Source: Gammaproteobacteria bacterium
GTDB lineage: Bacteria > Pseudomonadota > Gammaproteobacteria > Enterobacterales > Psychrobiaceae
Direction of reading: 5' to 3'
Assembly: GCA_013214965.1 (NCBI GenBank)
Contig: JABSRU010000008.1
Span: forward strand, 62,001 to 126,000
DNA: 64,000 bases
Shown: positions 10,111-19,811 of the stretch, one piece after another
How positions within the stretch are numbered: the first letter of the stretch is position 1
Layout: every line of letters starts with the position of its first letter
Made by a program: the position numbers and the translations under genes
The notes under the pieces: generated by a model
Told to the model about the DNA's origin: nothing
The model's database searches: none
The model's input: the letters and a program-made list of their open reading frames with translations, nothing else

Positions 10111-10776
10111 ATGTTCACTCAAAACTCGATCAAAAAACTAACGGCTGCAATATTGGCTGTGTCGACACTAACGTTAACGGCTTGTCAGACTTATGACCCA
10201 TATACTGGAGAGCAAAAGACCAATAAGGCAACTGTTTATGGTATTGGTGCTGCTGTTGTTTGTGCTTTAATTGGTTCAAAAAAGAACAGTAAGCACGCAC
10301 GTAATGCTGGATTGGGTTGTGGTGCCATTGGTGCAGGGATCGGAGCTTACATGGATGCTCAAGAGAATGAATTACGCAAAGAAATGGCTGGTACCGGGGT
10401 TAGGGTTGAGCGTAATGGTGATCAACTACGGTTAATTATGCCTGGTAATGTAACTTTTGATAGCGCGAAATTTGATATTAGTGCTAACTTCTATCAAACA
10501 CTTGATGCAGTCGCTAAAGTATTGGCTAAATTTGAAGATACCCAACTGATGGTTGGTGGGCACGCTGACAGTACCGGCGCAGCAAATTTTAACCAAGTGT
10601 TATCTGCCAACCGTGCATTATCAGTTGCTAATTATTTGCAAGCTCAAGGGATTCAAGCTAATCGATTAATGAGCCGTGGTTATGGTTCGGAATTACCAGT
10701 GGCCACCAATAATACTCCAGCAGGACGCCAGATGAACCGTCGCGTCGAACTAGATATTGTTGCCATTGCTCAATAA
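10111..10776 (+). CDS. OmpA-family lipoprotein, YiaD-like
   Basis: A 221-residue exported lipoprotein. The signal peptide ends in the lipobox LTAC (mature Cys at about residue 25). A Gly/Ala-rich zipper stretch follows at about residues 45-85. The C-terminal OmpA domain (about 105-221) includes the peptidoglycan-binding segments VGGHADSTG and NRRVEL. It resembles E. coli YiaD, a multicopy suppressor of BamD defects. It probably tethers the envelope to peptidoglycan. The ATG has an AAGGA site. Confidence 0.9.
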   Translation: MFTQNSIKKLTAAILAVSTLTLTACQTYDPYTGEQKTNKATVYGIGAAVVCALIGSKKNSKHARNAGLGCGAIGAGIGAYMDAQENELRKEMAGTGVRVERNGDQLRLIMPGNVTFDSAKFDISANFYQTLDAVAKVLAKFEDTQLMVGGHADSTGAANFNQVLSANRALSVANYLQAQGIQANRLMSRGYGSELPVATNNTPAGRQMNRRVELDIVAIAQ

Positions 10777-10808
10777 ATAAACTTCGCATGTCAAAAATGT
10801 GTTGTTTT

Positions 10809-10837
10809 ATTGGCGTTTTCGTCCCGAAAGCGTCAAT
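10809..10837 (+). terminator. Strong hairpin after the OmpA-type lipoprotein, possible terminator
   Basis: A 13 bp stem ATTGGCGTTTTCG/CGAAAGCGTCAAT with two G-U pairs and a 3-base loop. It is followed by a broken T-rich stretch rather than a clean T-run, so termination is likely but not certain. It lies between the lipoprotein gene and the large sensor gene. Confidence 0.5.
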
Positions 10838-10974
10838 AGTTTGACTTTTCTTTGTTTTTCAGATATATAGCTAGAAAGGCAATTTAGTTTTGTGTTAATT
10901 TAACTGCTCGGTATTTTGTACCCAGCGTTGAAGCGATAGATTCAATACTGGTTAATTTGTTGTTAGGTGTATTT

Positions 10975-13900
10975 ATGCATGGTTTTTTGAAATTTAATCA
11001 TTTCATTACGCTTGTTTTTGTTAGTGCTTTTTTATTATTTTCCCCTCGCATTTTTGCTGATGTTACCGTCGGTCATACTTTTGCTGTTTCACCTTTAAAG
11101 ATTGAATACATCAGTCAAAAACCTAATGTCTCGTTATTGAACATTACCGCGATTGTACAAGACGATGAAGATTTTTTATGGCTTGGCTCGACCAATGGTT
11201 TAATGAGATTTGATGGTCAATCATTTAAACAATTTAAAACCGATCCTAGTCAAGCTAACAGCTTACCGCATAATTTTATTCGCTCAATTTTTATTGATAG
11301 TAAACAACGATTGTGGATCGGGACTATCAATGGTCTTGCACGGTATAATAAATACCAAGAAACCTTCAGTCGGTTTGATAGTAACGGTCTGGCTGATAAG
11401 AAAATTTGGACCATTTTTGAAGATACACAACATCGAATTTGGGTTAGTACGCAACTAGGAGTTCATATTTATAATGAGCAGACTGGACGTTTTGAGTTAG
11501 TCAGTATTATTCAAAACGACCAAGAGTTCTCACCACCAGAAATTAAACATATTTACCAAGATAGCGCTGGGACTATTTGGTTAGGATCATATTATGGTCC
11601 AAGTTATTTGATCCAAGAAAAATATATTACTAGTGCTAAACCAATAAACTCAAATCTTAGTAATATCGATATTCCTCAAGAAGGTATTCATCAGGTTATT
11701 GATGTTAACGAAGATACACAGCTTATCGTTACAGCTAAAAATATTTACCAACGCATAGATGGGAAAATAATTAGCCTATTGGCGTTAGAAAAGAGCAATA
11801 AGACCCGTTTCAATCATGTAGAAATAGATCCTGACGGTAATTTTTGGGTGGCTAGTAGTAGTGGCGTTAAGCTTTACCACTTAGTTAATCGACAGTTTAA
11901 ACTAATCCAAAGTGTAGTTGTCGACCAAGAGGTCTATCATGTCTTCCGTGATGATAATGATACGATGTGGTTGGCTGGTCACACACGTGGTTTAGGACGT
12001 TACCAAAGAAATAAAGATTATTTTAAGTTATTATCGACTCAAGATAATGTGCTAACTGATCGCACGGTATGGTCAATTAAGGAAGATTCAACCCAGCATG
12101 TTTGGACCGCAGGAAACGATGCGAAATTAACACGCATGTTATTAAAGGATTCATCCTTTACTCATTTTAATACTGGGATAGTTGGTCTTAAATCTTTGGG
12201 GTTCGATCATCGTGGTTATTTATATGTAGCATCTGATTTTGGGGTATTTCGTTTTGACCCACGAGCGACAGATTTTATTGGCTCAAAAATTACCGTCTCG
12301 ACTAAAGAGACTGCCTATGCTGCGGTTGTGAATGATTCATTGTTTATTGGTGTTTGGGATGAGGGCTTATTTGAAATTTCACTCAAAGCAAATGATAACT
12401 ACCTTGAGCGTGCGGTACTTTATAACAATAACCCCATTCCTTATATTTCGACCTTAAACTCTGATCCTGAACATTTGTATATCGGCACTATCTCAGGCTT
12501 GCTCAAATTAGATCTGACCAATAGGACATTGGATTTAATTCAAGCATTAAATGATCAACGGGTTAGTTTTATTAGTCTCACGGCTAACAATATTTTTGTT
12601 AGTACAGCGTCCGCCGGCGTTTATCAATTCGATCGAAAATTAGAGAATATAGAACGGTATATTAAGAGTGACTTGTTTAATAATAGTGCGGTTTATAGTG
12701 TGCTATCAGATCATCATGGCAATATCTGGTTATCGACCGATAATGGGATTTTATGTATTGAACCACTGGGCGTTGTTCACTTTTTTGATCGCTCAAATGG
12801 GCTTCAAGGGAGTGACTTTAATGATAACAGTGCGCTACTCTCCTCCGATGGTACATTATTATTTGGTGGCGTGAGTGGGCTAAATTATTTAAAAATTACT
12901 GACAAAAAGAAACAACATACTAATTTTAAATTAAAATTTACTCACTTTAATTTATTTAATAGCCCAGTGGTGATCGGACCTGACAGCAACGGTTTTAATC
13001 GATTACCACAATCAATTATTTTTAGCGACAAAGTGAGCTTAAATTATAATGATTACCCGTTTGAATTATCCTTTAAATTAATTAATCATCCTCAAAGTGA
13101 CCAAGTTCATTACCGTTATCGTATTCCTGGAGTTGATAAAGGTTGGTTACCGGCACAAGCAAGATCCTCTGCAATCTATACCTACTTATCCTTTGGTAAC
13201 TACCAGCTTGAAGTCGAAGCTTTCATTATGGGAAATAAGGAAAGTGTCGCAACAGTTAAGATCGATATTGAAATTCTACCACCAATATGGATGTCACCTT
13301 GGGCATTAATCTGTTATTTCATGGTGTTATTTATCATTACTACGGTCGTTATACGAGTGGTTATTCAACGTAGAGCATCTGCTATTGCCTTGGAAGAAAG
13401 TGCAGAACGCCTGAAGTTATCTTTGTGGGGTAGCGGGGATAAAATGTGGGATTGGAATATCACCGATAATATGATGTATCGAACTCAGCAATGGCAAACC
13501 TTTGACTACGAAGGCTTTACCGATCGTAGTTTGAATAAGATTCATCCAGATGATCGTGAACGAACCAAAGCATTACTAGAGAGCCATCTTAATGGCGATT
13601 CACAATACTTTGAGGCCAATTATCGAATTCGACGTAAGGATGATAACTCGCAATGGGTCTGGATTTTAGATCGAGCGAAGGTTGTTGAGCATGCTGTTGA
13701 TGGTAAGCCGAGCCGAATGACCGGTACCATCCGTGATATTACTAAATTAAAAGACACTGAACTCAAGTTATCGCTGCAAGCGGAAGCCATTGAAAACATC
13801 TCAGACGGTATTTATATTCTTGATTTGGACTTTAATATCGTTGAGGCTAATAAAGCCTTCGAAATAATAACAGGTTACCAACGATTGGCCGTGCTCGGTA

Positions 13901-15420
13901 ATAGTAAAATTTTTGATAGCTATCAGCCTAAAATGGCGGATTTAATTCGTGCAAAATTAAATAAAGGTCAAATCTGGTCAGGAGAGCTTAAAGCAGTACG
14001 CCCTAATAAAGACTATTATTATATGCAACTTAGCATTAATATTATTTTTGACTCAGTTGGTAAGGCAAGCCATTATGTGGCGGCTTTTTCAGATATCACT
14101 AATCGTAAGGCAACAGAGACTGAGTTACGTAATTTATCTAATGTCGATACCTTAACTCAATTGCCCAATCGCTCCTATTTTCAATATGCCCATCGCAATC
14201 TGATTCGCCGTAATCACCCTCATGCATTATTGACCTTAGATATTGATAATTTTAAAAAAATCAATGATTCAATGGGGCATGATGAAGGGGATAAGCTATT
14301 GTGTTTAATTGCCCAACGGATCGATATCCAAATTCAATGCCAGCATTTACTGTGTCGTCTAGGCAGTGATGAGTTTGCTATCCTTTTAGAAGATATCGAT
14401 CAAATCAGCACTATTACCCAAGTGATTTATGAAATAGAAGTCGCGATGCAAGAGCCATTCATTTTAAATAATGAAATGCTAGTCATGAGTTGCAGTGTTG
14501 GTGTCGCTCAATTCCCTACCGATGGTAAAAGCACTGAAAACATGCTCCAAAGTGCTGATACAGCGATGTACCATGCTAAGTCAGACTCCGGCTTTAGTTA
14601 TAAGTTTTATAGTGCCTCAATGAATGAATCGGCGATTCGGCGATTAAAAATTGAAGGGCTAATTCGTCAAGCCCTAAAGAATGATTGGTTTGAAGTGTAC
14701 TACCAACCTAAATATAACACGCTCTCTGGTCAAATTATGGGGATGGAAGCTTTAGTACGGCTGATCCATCCTGAGTTGGGAATGATTAGTCCCAATGAGT
14801 TTATTCCGGTGGCTGAAGACACTGGACTAGTGATAGAGATTGGAGAAATTGTTTTACGCAAGGCTTGCTTTGCAACGCAACAATGGCGTAAATCCGGGTT
14901 ATTTAATGGTCGAGTGGCGGTTAATTTGGCCGCTAAGCAATTTGCCCAAGTGGATCTAGTACAGCGGATCACCCGTATTTTGGAATACACTCAACTACCG
15001 GTGGCTAACCTTGAATTAGAAATTACTGAAAGCACGGTCATTGAAAATCCAGAATTGGCGATCATGACGATGCAATCCTTAACTGATATCGGTATTAGTC
15101 TTGCGCTTGACGATTTCGGGACTGGCTATTCGTCATTGAGTTATTTAAAGCGTTTCCCAATCCATACCTTAAAGATTGATAAAGCTTTTATTGATGATTT
15201 AACCATTGAACATGGTGAGCGGCATATGGTTGCTTCAATTATCTCGATTGCTCATAACATGGGGCTATCGGTGGTTGCTGAAGGGGTTGAAAAAGAAGAG
15301 CAGTTGCATATTTTGAAGCAATTATCCTGTGAAACGATTCAAGGTTATATATTTAGTCGTCCTTTATCGGAAAAATGTTTTTTAACTTTATTAGAGCAGC
15401 AGCTGATTAAAACGTTATAA
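10975..15420 (+). CDS. Giant hybrid c-di-GMP sensor: signal peptide, Reg_prop propeller, Y_Y_Y, TM, PAS, PAS, GGDEF, EAL
   Basis: A 1481-residue membrane protein. After a signal peptide (about residues 1-25) come repeated 40-60 residue blades ending in FLWLGS, RLWIGT, TIWLGS and NIWLST-type motifs, which form a periplasmic two-component-regulator propeller. A Y_Y_Y domain follows (about 690-770) and one membrane helix near 775-800. Inside lie two PAS domains, a GGDEF domain whose active loop reads GSDEF (G1130) and an EAL domain with EAL at 1258-1260 and DDFGTG from 1379. The EAL side looks catalytically intact; the cyclase side has a Ser variant. I start at ATG 10975 (TTAGG upstream) instead of TTG 10957. 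The ligand is unknown. Confidence 0.9.
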   Translation: MHGFLKFNHFITLVFVSAFLLFSPRIFADVTVGHTFAVSPLKIEYISQKPNVSLLNITAIVQDDEDFLWLGSTNGLMRFDGQSFKQFKTDPSQANSLPHNFIRSIFIDSKQRLWIGTINGLARYNKYQETFSRFDSNGLADKKIWTIFEDTQHRIWVSTQLGVHIYNEQTGRFELVSIIQNDQEFSPPEIKHIYQDSAGTIWLGSYYGPSYLIQEKYITSAKPINSNLSNIDIPQEGIHQVIDVNEDTQLIVTAKNIYQRIDGKIISLLALEKSNKTRFNHVEIDPDGNFWVASSSGVKLYHLVNRQFKLIQSVVVDQEVYHVFRDDNDTMWLAGHTRGLGRYQRNKDYFKLLSTQDNVLTDRTVWSIKEDSTQHVWTAGNDAKLTRMLLKDSSFTHFNTGIVGLKSLGFDHRGYLYVASDFGVFRFDPRATDFIGSKITVSTKETAYAAVVNDSLFIGVWDEGLFEISLKANDNYLERAVLYNNNPIPYISTLNSDPEHLYIGTISGLLKLDLTNRTLDLIQALNDQRVSFISLTANNIFVSTASAGVYQFDRKLENIERYIKSDLFNNSAVYSVLSDHHGNIWLSTDNGILCIEPLGVVHFFDRSNGLQGSDFNDNSALLSSDGTLLFGGVSGLNYLKITDKKKQHTNFKLKFTHFNLFNSPVVIGPDSNGFNRLPQSIIFSDKVSLNYNDYPFELSFKLINHPQSDQVHYRYRIPGVDKGWLPAQARSSAIYTYLSFGNYQLEVEAFIMGNKESVATVKIDIEILPPIWMSPWALICYFMVLFIITTVVIRVVIQRRASAIALEESAERLKLSLWGSGDKMWDWNITDNMMYRTQQWQTFDYEGFTDRSLNKIHPDDRERTKALLESHLNGDSQYFEANYRIRRKDDNSQWVWILDRAKVVEHAVDGKPSRMTGTIRDITKLKDTELKLSLQAEAIENISDGIYILDLDFNIVEANKAFEIITGYQRLAVLGNSKIFDSYQPKMADLIRAKLNKGQIWSGELKAVRPNKDYYYMQLSINIIFDSVGKASHYVAAFSDITNRKATETELRNLSNVDTLTQLPNRSYFQYAHRNLIRRNHPHALLTLDIDNFKKINDSMGHDEGDKLLCLIAQRIDIQIQCQHLLCRLGSDEFAILLEDIDQISTITQVIYEIEVAMQEPFILNNEMLVMSCSVGVAQFPTDGKSTENMLQSADTAMYHAKSDSGFSYKFYSASMNESAIRRLKIEGLIRQALKNDWFEVYYQPKYNTLSGQIMGMEALVRLIHPELGMISPNEFIPVAEDTGLVIEIGEIVLRKACFATQQWRKSGLFNGRVAVNLAAKQFAQVDLVQRITRILEYTQLPVANLELEITESTVIENPELAIMTMQSLTDIGISLALDDFGTGYSSLSYLKRFPIHTLKIDKAFIDDLTIEHGERHMVASIISIAHNMGLSVVAEGVEKEEQLHILKQLSCETIQGYIFSRPLSEKCFLTLLEQQLIKTL

Positions 15421-15442
15421 TAGTTGGCATGCTATTCGCATT

Positions 15443-15489
15443 AAATACTTCGAACAACAAAAAAATGACATTAATGATTCGGAGTATTT
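15443..15489 (+). promoter_or_regulatory. Hairpin sequestering the ribosome binding site of the next gene
   Basis: The arm AAATACTTCGAA (15443-15454) can pair with TTCGGAGTATTT (15478-15489) over 12 positions with one G-U pair. The second arm contains the GGAG ribosome binding site and touches the ATG at 15490. The loop is 23 bases. This would block translation when folded, as in an RNA thermometer or other leader control. Confidence 0.5.
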
Positions 15490-15711
15490 ATGAAAAGAAC
15501 TATTTTAGCTACAGTTTTAGGTTTCTCTTTTGTTGCTGCATCAGCGTCTGCAGCAGTAAGCGTTGAAGAAGTATCAACGTGGCGAAAGACTAAAGTTGAT
15601 AACGTAATCGTGACAACTGATGCCACAAAAAACCAGGAATGGCAAATTGTTAAAGTCGCTAAGAAAGATAAAAATCAAGAGACACAAGCTTGGCGTCGTA
15701 TTAGAATCTAA
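15490..15711 (+). CDS. Small exported protein of unknown function
   Basis: A 73-residue protein with a clear signal peptide (MKRTILATVLGFSFVAASASAA, shown here in parts: MKRT, hydrophobic core, ASASA cleavage site). The mature part has about 51 residues, is rich in Lys, Val and Trp, has no Cys, and repeats short W-containing strands (TWRKTKV, EWQIVKV, AWRRIRI). I do not recognise the family. It follows the giant sensor gene by 69 bp but has its own structured leader and terminator. Confidence 0.7.
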   Translation: MKRTILATVLGFSFVAASASAAVSVEEVSTWRKTKVDNVIVTTDATKNQEWQIVKVAKKDKNQETQAWRRIRI

Positions 15712-15734
15712 TCGCACATTATAAAGCATTGATT

Positions 15735-15757
15735 AGAGCCGAAAGGCTCTTTTTTTA
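15735..15757 (+). terminator. Rho-independent terminator after the small exported protein
   Basis: Stem AGAGCC/GGCTCT with a GAAA tetraloop and an 8-base T-run. The T-run overlaps the last codons of the convergent anmK gene. Confidence 0.88.
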
Positions 15758-16858
15758 TCCCTTGTACAAACCACCAAGCACCGCAGCTTTCGATGCTCCA
15801 GTGACCTGAGGCAAGTTACTCGGCTTATTTTGAATATAACAATAGGCCAACCAAGCAAAAGCGATGCCCTCAACCCATTGTGGTGCAAGACCTAATGCAT
15901 CCGTGGTACTGATTTTTATATTAGGTAATCTTTTGGCTAATTTGTTGATTAAATCCAAGTTAAATACGCCACCACCACAGACAAAAATATCAAGCTGGTT
16001 TGACAGCTTTTCTATTTCGCTAGCTACCGATTCAACCGTTAATTGACTTAAGGTTGCTTGAATATCTTGGGCACTTAATTGACCAAAATTGTTTAAATGG
16101 TTCGCTAACCATTGATGATTGAATAACTCTCTTCCTGTGCTCTTGGGCGCTGGTAGGGCGAAGTAAGGGTGATGTAACATTTGGCTTAGTAACTCAACGT
16201 TAACTGTGCCGCTGCGACTCCATTGACCCTGATGGTCGTATTTTTCTTGATGGTGCAAACCAAACCAGTAATCGAGTAATGTATTTCCTGGTCCCGTATC
16301 AAATCCTGATATGTCGCTATTTTTCGCGGGAAGCCAAGTGATATTAGCAATACCACCGATGTTGAGAATAATACGATTTTGTTGTGCACTGTGAAATAAC
16401 TGTTGATGGAATGCCGGCACTAATGGCGCACCTTGGCCGCCTAAGGCAATATCTTTCCGCCTAAAGTCGGCAACCGTGTCAATGGATGTTCGTGCGGCAA
16501 TGACGTTTGGATCGCCTATTTGGATGGTAAACGGGTGCTCGGCATTAGGCATATGGCGGACCGTTTGGCCGTGGGAGCCGATGGCGATGATATCAGAGGC
16601 ATTAACATCTGCCAGGTTTAATAAATTGTGTACCGCCGTCGCAAATAATTCGCCACACTCGCGATCACACTCACCCAATAAATTAATATCACCTTCTGAT
16701 GGATCCGCTAAGCGATGTAATTTTTTGAGTAAACCACTGGGGATTGGTTCATCATGGGTCGCTATCACCTGCGGTTTACTGTGGCTAAAGTCAACTAATA
16801 CAGCGTCAACTCCATCCATGCTAGTGCCCGACATTAATCCGACAAAATATTGACTCAT
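15755..16858 (-). CDS. anmK: Anhydro-N-acetylmuramic acid kinase
   Basis: A 367-residue kinase of the sugar kinase/actin fold. It phosphorylates and opens 1,6-anhydro-MurNAc during cell-wall recycling. The phosphate-binding N-terminus is [16 protein letters not shown]; other conserved stretches are [19 protein letters not shown] and GFDTGPGN. It lies 14 bp after mepM in the same direction, so the two are probably cotranscribed. This pairs a peptidoglycan hydrolase with a recycling enzyme; ampD elsewhere in the window belongs to the same recycling pathway. Confidence 0.96.
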   Translation of the reverse strand: MSQYFVGLMSGTSMDGVDAVLVDFSHSKPQVIATHDEPIPSGLLKKLHRLADPSEGDINLLGECDRECGELFATAVHNLLNLADVNASDIIAIGSHGQTVRHMPNAEHPFTIQIGDPNVIAARTSIDTVADFRRKDIALGGQGAPLVPAFHQQLFHSAQQNRIILNIGGIANITWLPAKNSDISGFDTGPGNTLLDYWFGLHHQEKYDHQGQWSRSGTVNVELLSQMLHHPYFALPAPKSTGRELFNHQWLANHLNNFGQLSAQDIQATLSQLTVESVASEIEKLSNQLDIFVCGGGVFNLDLINKLAKRLPNIKISTTDALGLAPQWVEGIAFAWLAYCYIQNKPSNLPQVTGASKAAVLGGLYKG

Positions 16859-16872
16859 GAAAAAACCTATAT

Positions 16873-18234
16873 TTACTGCTGCGCGAGCATAATGCGTTTA
16901 TTGGTTGCCAATTGTTCCATGCGTTGATTAGCCAATTTTAAAAAACCGGATTTATCCTTTTTAGCAATCGATCGTGACTTCGGAAGCTTGACGGTGCGAG
17001 GATTACGATGAACTCCATTCACCAGAAATTCATAATGTAAATGGGCTCCAGTCACTCGTCCCGTTGAACCGACCTTGCCAATACGTTGACCTTGTTTAAC
17101 TCGATTGCCTTTACGTACTAGTTTTTTTGAGAGGTGCAAATACTTAGTGACATAGCGCTCGCCATGTTTAATGAAAATGTAATTACCATTATATTTAGTG
17201 TAACCAGCTGCAATAACAACTCCGGCACCTGAGGCGCGAACAGGGGTGCCAGTTTTCGCCGCATAATCAATACCATTATGTGGTCTTACTCGCTTAGTTA
17301 CAGGGTGTAGACGACGAGGGTTAAAGCTCGAACTGATGTATTTGAAGTTAACTGGAGAGCGCAAGAACGCCTTTCTCATGCTGCGGCCTGTTGCTGAATA
17401 ATACTCACCATTGGCGGCTCTAATCGCTTGATAACTTTGGCCACGGTTAATGAATTCTGCGGCGACAATATTACCAGTTTTTACTGCCATGCCATCGAGA
17501 TATTTCGTTTCATAAATCAAGCTAAACTGATCGCCAGCTCGAATATCTAACCCAAAATCGATATCCCATTCAAAGATATTAGCGAGATTCATGATGGTTG
17601 ATGGGTCTAGCTGATGCTCAATGGCCGCATTCCAGAAATTAGAGGTGATTTCAGCACTGACCATACGTTCACGAATTTGTAGCTCTCGTGTCATTTTTTT
17701 TGCAGAAAATTTACCCGCAAGATTGGTGATTTCTAGGGTGGTGGTGATATTTTCTTGATAGGTTAATTTAATTAATTGGTGCTGTTGATTGGCACCAAAA
17801 TTGATAATTTGCCCTGGCATTATTTTAGTTAAAATTTTAGTTTTATCACCTAGGCTAGTGATTTTATGCAGGGTGTTGGCACTAAAGCCGGCACGATTGA
17901 AGATTAATGCTAAGTTATCACCTGATTTCACTTTAACTTGCTGCCAAGTTAGTTTTTCCTCACTAGAGTCATCCTCGGTCGCTTTTACTGCGGCTACTGG
18001 CGCTTCTTGCGTTGACTTGACTGGTGGATTAAGGAGTGAATTCTTAACCGGTTGTGCTGTGAATTCAATAGGCGCAGCATAGCGCGTCGCTATTTTTAAC
18101 GAATCACTGGGTGTTTGCGAGCGCGATGCCGAAGCGTTCTCACTTGGCAATAAGAGTAAAATTCCCATCACAATCATTAAAGCAAGCAATAGTTGCTTGT
18201 GGCGACGGGGTAGTTTGTAATAAATATCTGTCAT
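16873..18234 (-). CDS. mepM: M23 peptidoglycan DD-endopeptidase, MepM-like
   Basis: A 453-residue protein with an N-terminal membrane anchor (about residues 14-32), an OapA/LysM-like region around [16 protein letters not shown], and a C-terminal LytM/M23 domain. The zinc ligands are visible in HNGIDYAA (H and D) and GAHLHYEF (HxH). It cleaves D-Ala-mDAP cross-links to allow wall growth. The ATG at 18234 ([14 protein letters not shown]) is preferred over a TTG 12 bases upstream. Divergent from tyrS, an arrangement common in gammaproteobacteria. Confidence 0.93.
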   Translation of the reverse strand: MTDIYYKLPRRHKQLLLALMIVMGILLLLPSENASASRSQTPSDSLKIATRYAAPIEFTAQPVKNSLLNPPVKSTQEAPVAAVKATEDDSSEEKLTWQQVKVKSGDNLALIFNRAGFSANTLHKITSLGDKTKILTKIMPGQIINFGANQQHQLIKLTYQENITTTLEITNLAGKFSAKKMTRELQIRERMVSAEITSNFWNAAIEHQLDPSTIMNLANIFEWDIDFGLDIRAGDQFSLIYETKYLDGMAVKTGNIVAAEFINRGQSYQAIRAANGEYYSATGRSMRKAFLRSPVNFKYISSSFNPRRLHPVTKRVRPHNGIDYAAKTGTPVRASGAGVVIAAGYTKYNGNYIFIKHGERYVTKYLHLSKKLVRKGNRVKQGQRIGKVGSTGRVTGAHLHYEFLVNGVHRNPRTVKLPKSRSIAKKDKSGFLKLANQRMEQLATNKRIMLAQQ

Positions 18235-18498
18235 AACGTTGAGCAAACCTGGTCCAAATAAAAATGATGGGACGAAAAAATCTTGTACTTAACCAATGGT
18301 CGCGGGTATTAGTTCAATTTCATCTATATATCTAGTAAGATTAGCAGCTTTATTTATATCCTTAAACCTAGAAGCGGATATTCTGTAACGAAAAAGTATC
18401 TTTTTTGTCATTTTTTTGCAATTTTGTGACTAGTTTTTAGCACAAAAGTTCAAAATATCGAGTTTTTAGTCAATTGATTATTTTCAGGAGAGCTGTGG

Positions 18499-19695
18499 AT
18501 GCCGCAAATAGCCGATGCATTAGCCGAAATACAACGTGGTGTTGATGAAATTCTTGTCGAAAAAGAATTAATCGAAAAACTAAAATTGAACCGTCCATTA
18601 CGGATAAAACTGGGAGCCGATCCAACCGCACCAGATATCCATTTAGGTCACACAGTGATTCTTAATAAAATGCGTCAATTTCAAGAATTGGGTCATGAAG
18701 TGACTTTTTTGATTGGTGATTTTACTGCGATGGTGGGTGATCCAACCGGTAAAAATGCGACACGTCCGCCACTTACTAAAGAGCAAGTGCTAAAAAACGC
18801 AGAATCTTATACAGAACAAGTATTCAAAATTTTAGATCCCAACAAAACAAAAATTGAATTCAATTCAACGTGGTTGAACGAATTGGGTGCGGCGGGAATG
18901 ATTAAGCTGGCGGCGAATCAAACCGTGGCAAGAATGTTAGAGCGTGACGATTTTAAAAAGCGTTATGGCAATAACCAACCGATTGCCATTCATGAGTTTT
19001 TATACCCTTTATTACAAGGGTATGATTCGGTAGCGATGAAAACGGATGTTGAATTGGGGGGCACCGATCAAAAGTTTAATTTATTAATGGGACGTGAGCT
19101 GCAAAAAGCGAATGGCCAAGCACCACAGTGCGTGATCATGATGCCATTATTGGAAGGATTAGATGGCGTTAAAAAGATGTCTAAATCGGCCAATAATTAT
19201 ATTGGAATCAATGACGAACCAAGCGAGATGTTCGGTAAAATCATGTCAATTTCAGATGTCTTAATGTGGCGTTATTATGAATTACTAAGCTTTAGACCAT
19301 TAAGTGAGATCGAAGGGTTTAAAAACGATATTACAGCCGGTACTAATCCTCGAGATATTAAAATAACCTTAGCTAAAGAGATTATTGCCCGTTTTCATAG
19401 TGAAGCCGATGCTGAGAAAGCGCATCAAGATTTCATTAACCGTTTTCAAAAGGGCGCGATTCCTGACGATATGCCTGAGCATAGCTTAACCAGAGAAGAT
19501 GGTTATCCGATTGCTAACTTACTTAAAGATATTGGCTTGGTCAGCAGTACGTCTGAAGCGATGCGGATGATTAAACAAGGTGCGGTTAAAATAGATAGTG
19601 AAAAATGCAGCGACAACAAGCAAATTATTGCCGTTGGATTCAGTGGCGTAGTACAAGTTGGCAAACGTAAATTTGCCCGAGTTACTATCAACTAA
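18499..19695 (+). CDS. tyrS: Tyrosyl-tRNA synthetase
   Basis: A 398-residue class I synthetase. The HIGH-type motif is HLGH (in [11 protein letters not shown]) and the KMSKS loop is [11 protein letters not shown]-terminal S4 RNA-binding domain covers about residues 335-398. The ATG at 18499 has AGGAG upstream. The 264 bp before it, shared with mepM, is T-rich and holds no gene; I see no T-box or other riboswitch there. Confidence 0.96.
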   Translation: MPQIADALAEIQRGVDEILVEKELIEKLKLNRPLRIKLGADPTAPDIHLGHTVILNKMRQFQELGHEVTFLIGDFTAMVGDPTGKNATRPPLTKEQVLKNAESYTEQVFKILDPNKTKIEFNSTWLNELGAAGMIKLAANQTVARMLERDDFKKRYGNNQPIAIHEFLYPLLQGYDSVAMKTDVELGGTDQKFNLLMGRELQKANGQAPQCVIMMPLLEGLDGVKKMSKSANNYIGINDEPSEMFGKIMSISDVLMWRYYELLSFRPLSEIEGFKNDITAGTNPRDIKITLAKEIIARFHSEADAEKAHQDFINRFQKGAIPDDMPEHSLTREDGYPIANLLKDIGLVSSTSEAMRMIKQGAVKIDSEKCSDNKQIIAVGFSGVVQVGKRKFARVTIN

Positions 19696-19720
19696 TTAAC
19701 TGATAAGTAGTTTATTATTA

Positions 19721-19749
19721 AAAGCACCGAAGTTTCGGTGCTTTTTTTT
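19721..19749 (+). terminator. Rho-independent terminator after tyrS
   Basis: Stem AAAGCACCGAA/TTCGGTGCTTT with a two-base loop followed by T residues. Confidence 0.9.
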
Positions 19750-19758
19750 GCCAAACTA

Positions 19759-19789
19759 TTGACCTTACAGTAAGGGGAAAGGTTATGCT
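19759..19789 (+). promoter_or_regulatory. CueR/MerR-type copper-responsive promoter of copA-cueR
   Basis: A -35 TTGACC (19759-19764) and a -10 TATGCT (19784-19789) are separated by 19 bases, the long spacer typical of MerR-family promoters. The spacer carries the dyad ACCTTAC...AAAGGT, close to the E. coli copA operator, in which ACCTT and AAGGT halves flank the centre. It lies 22 bp upstream of copA. Confidence 0.85.
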
Positions 19790-19811
19790 GTCTAAGTAAT
19801 CAATTACTGGG

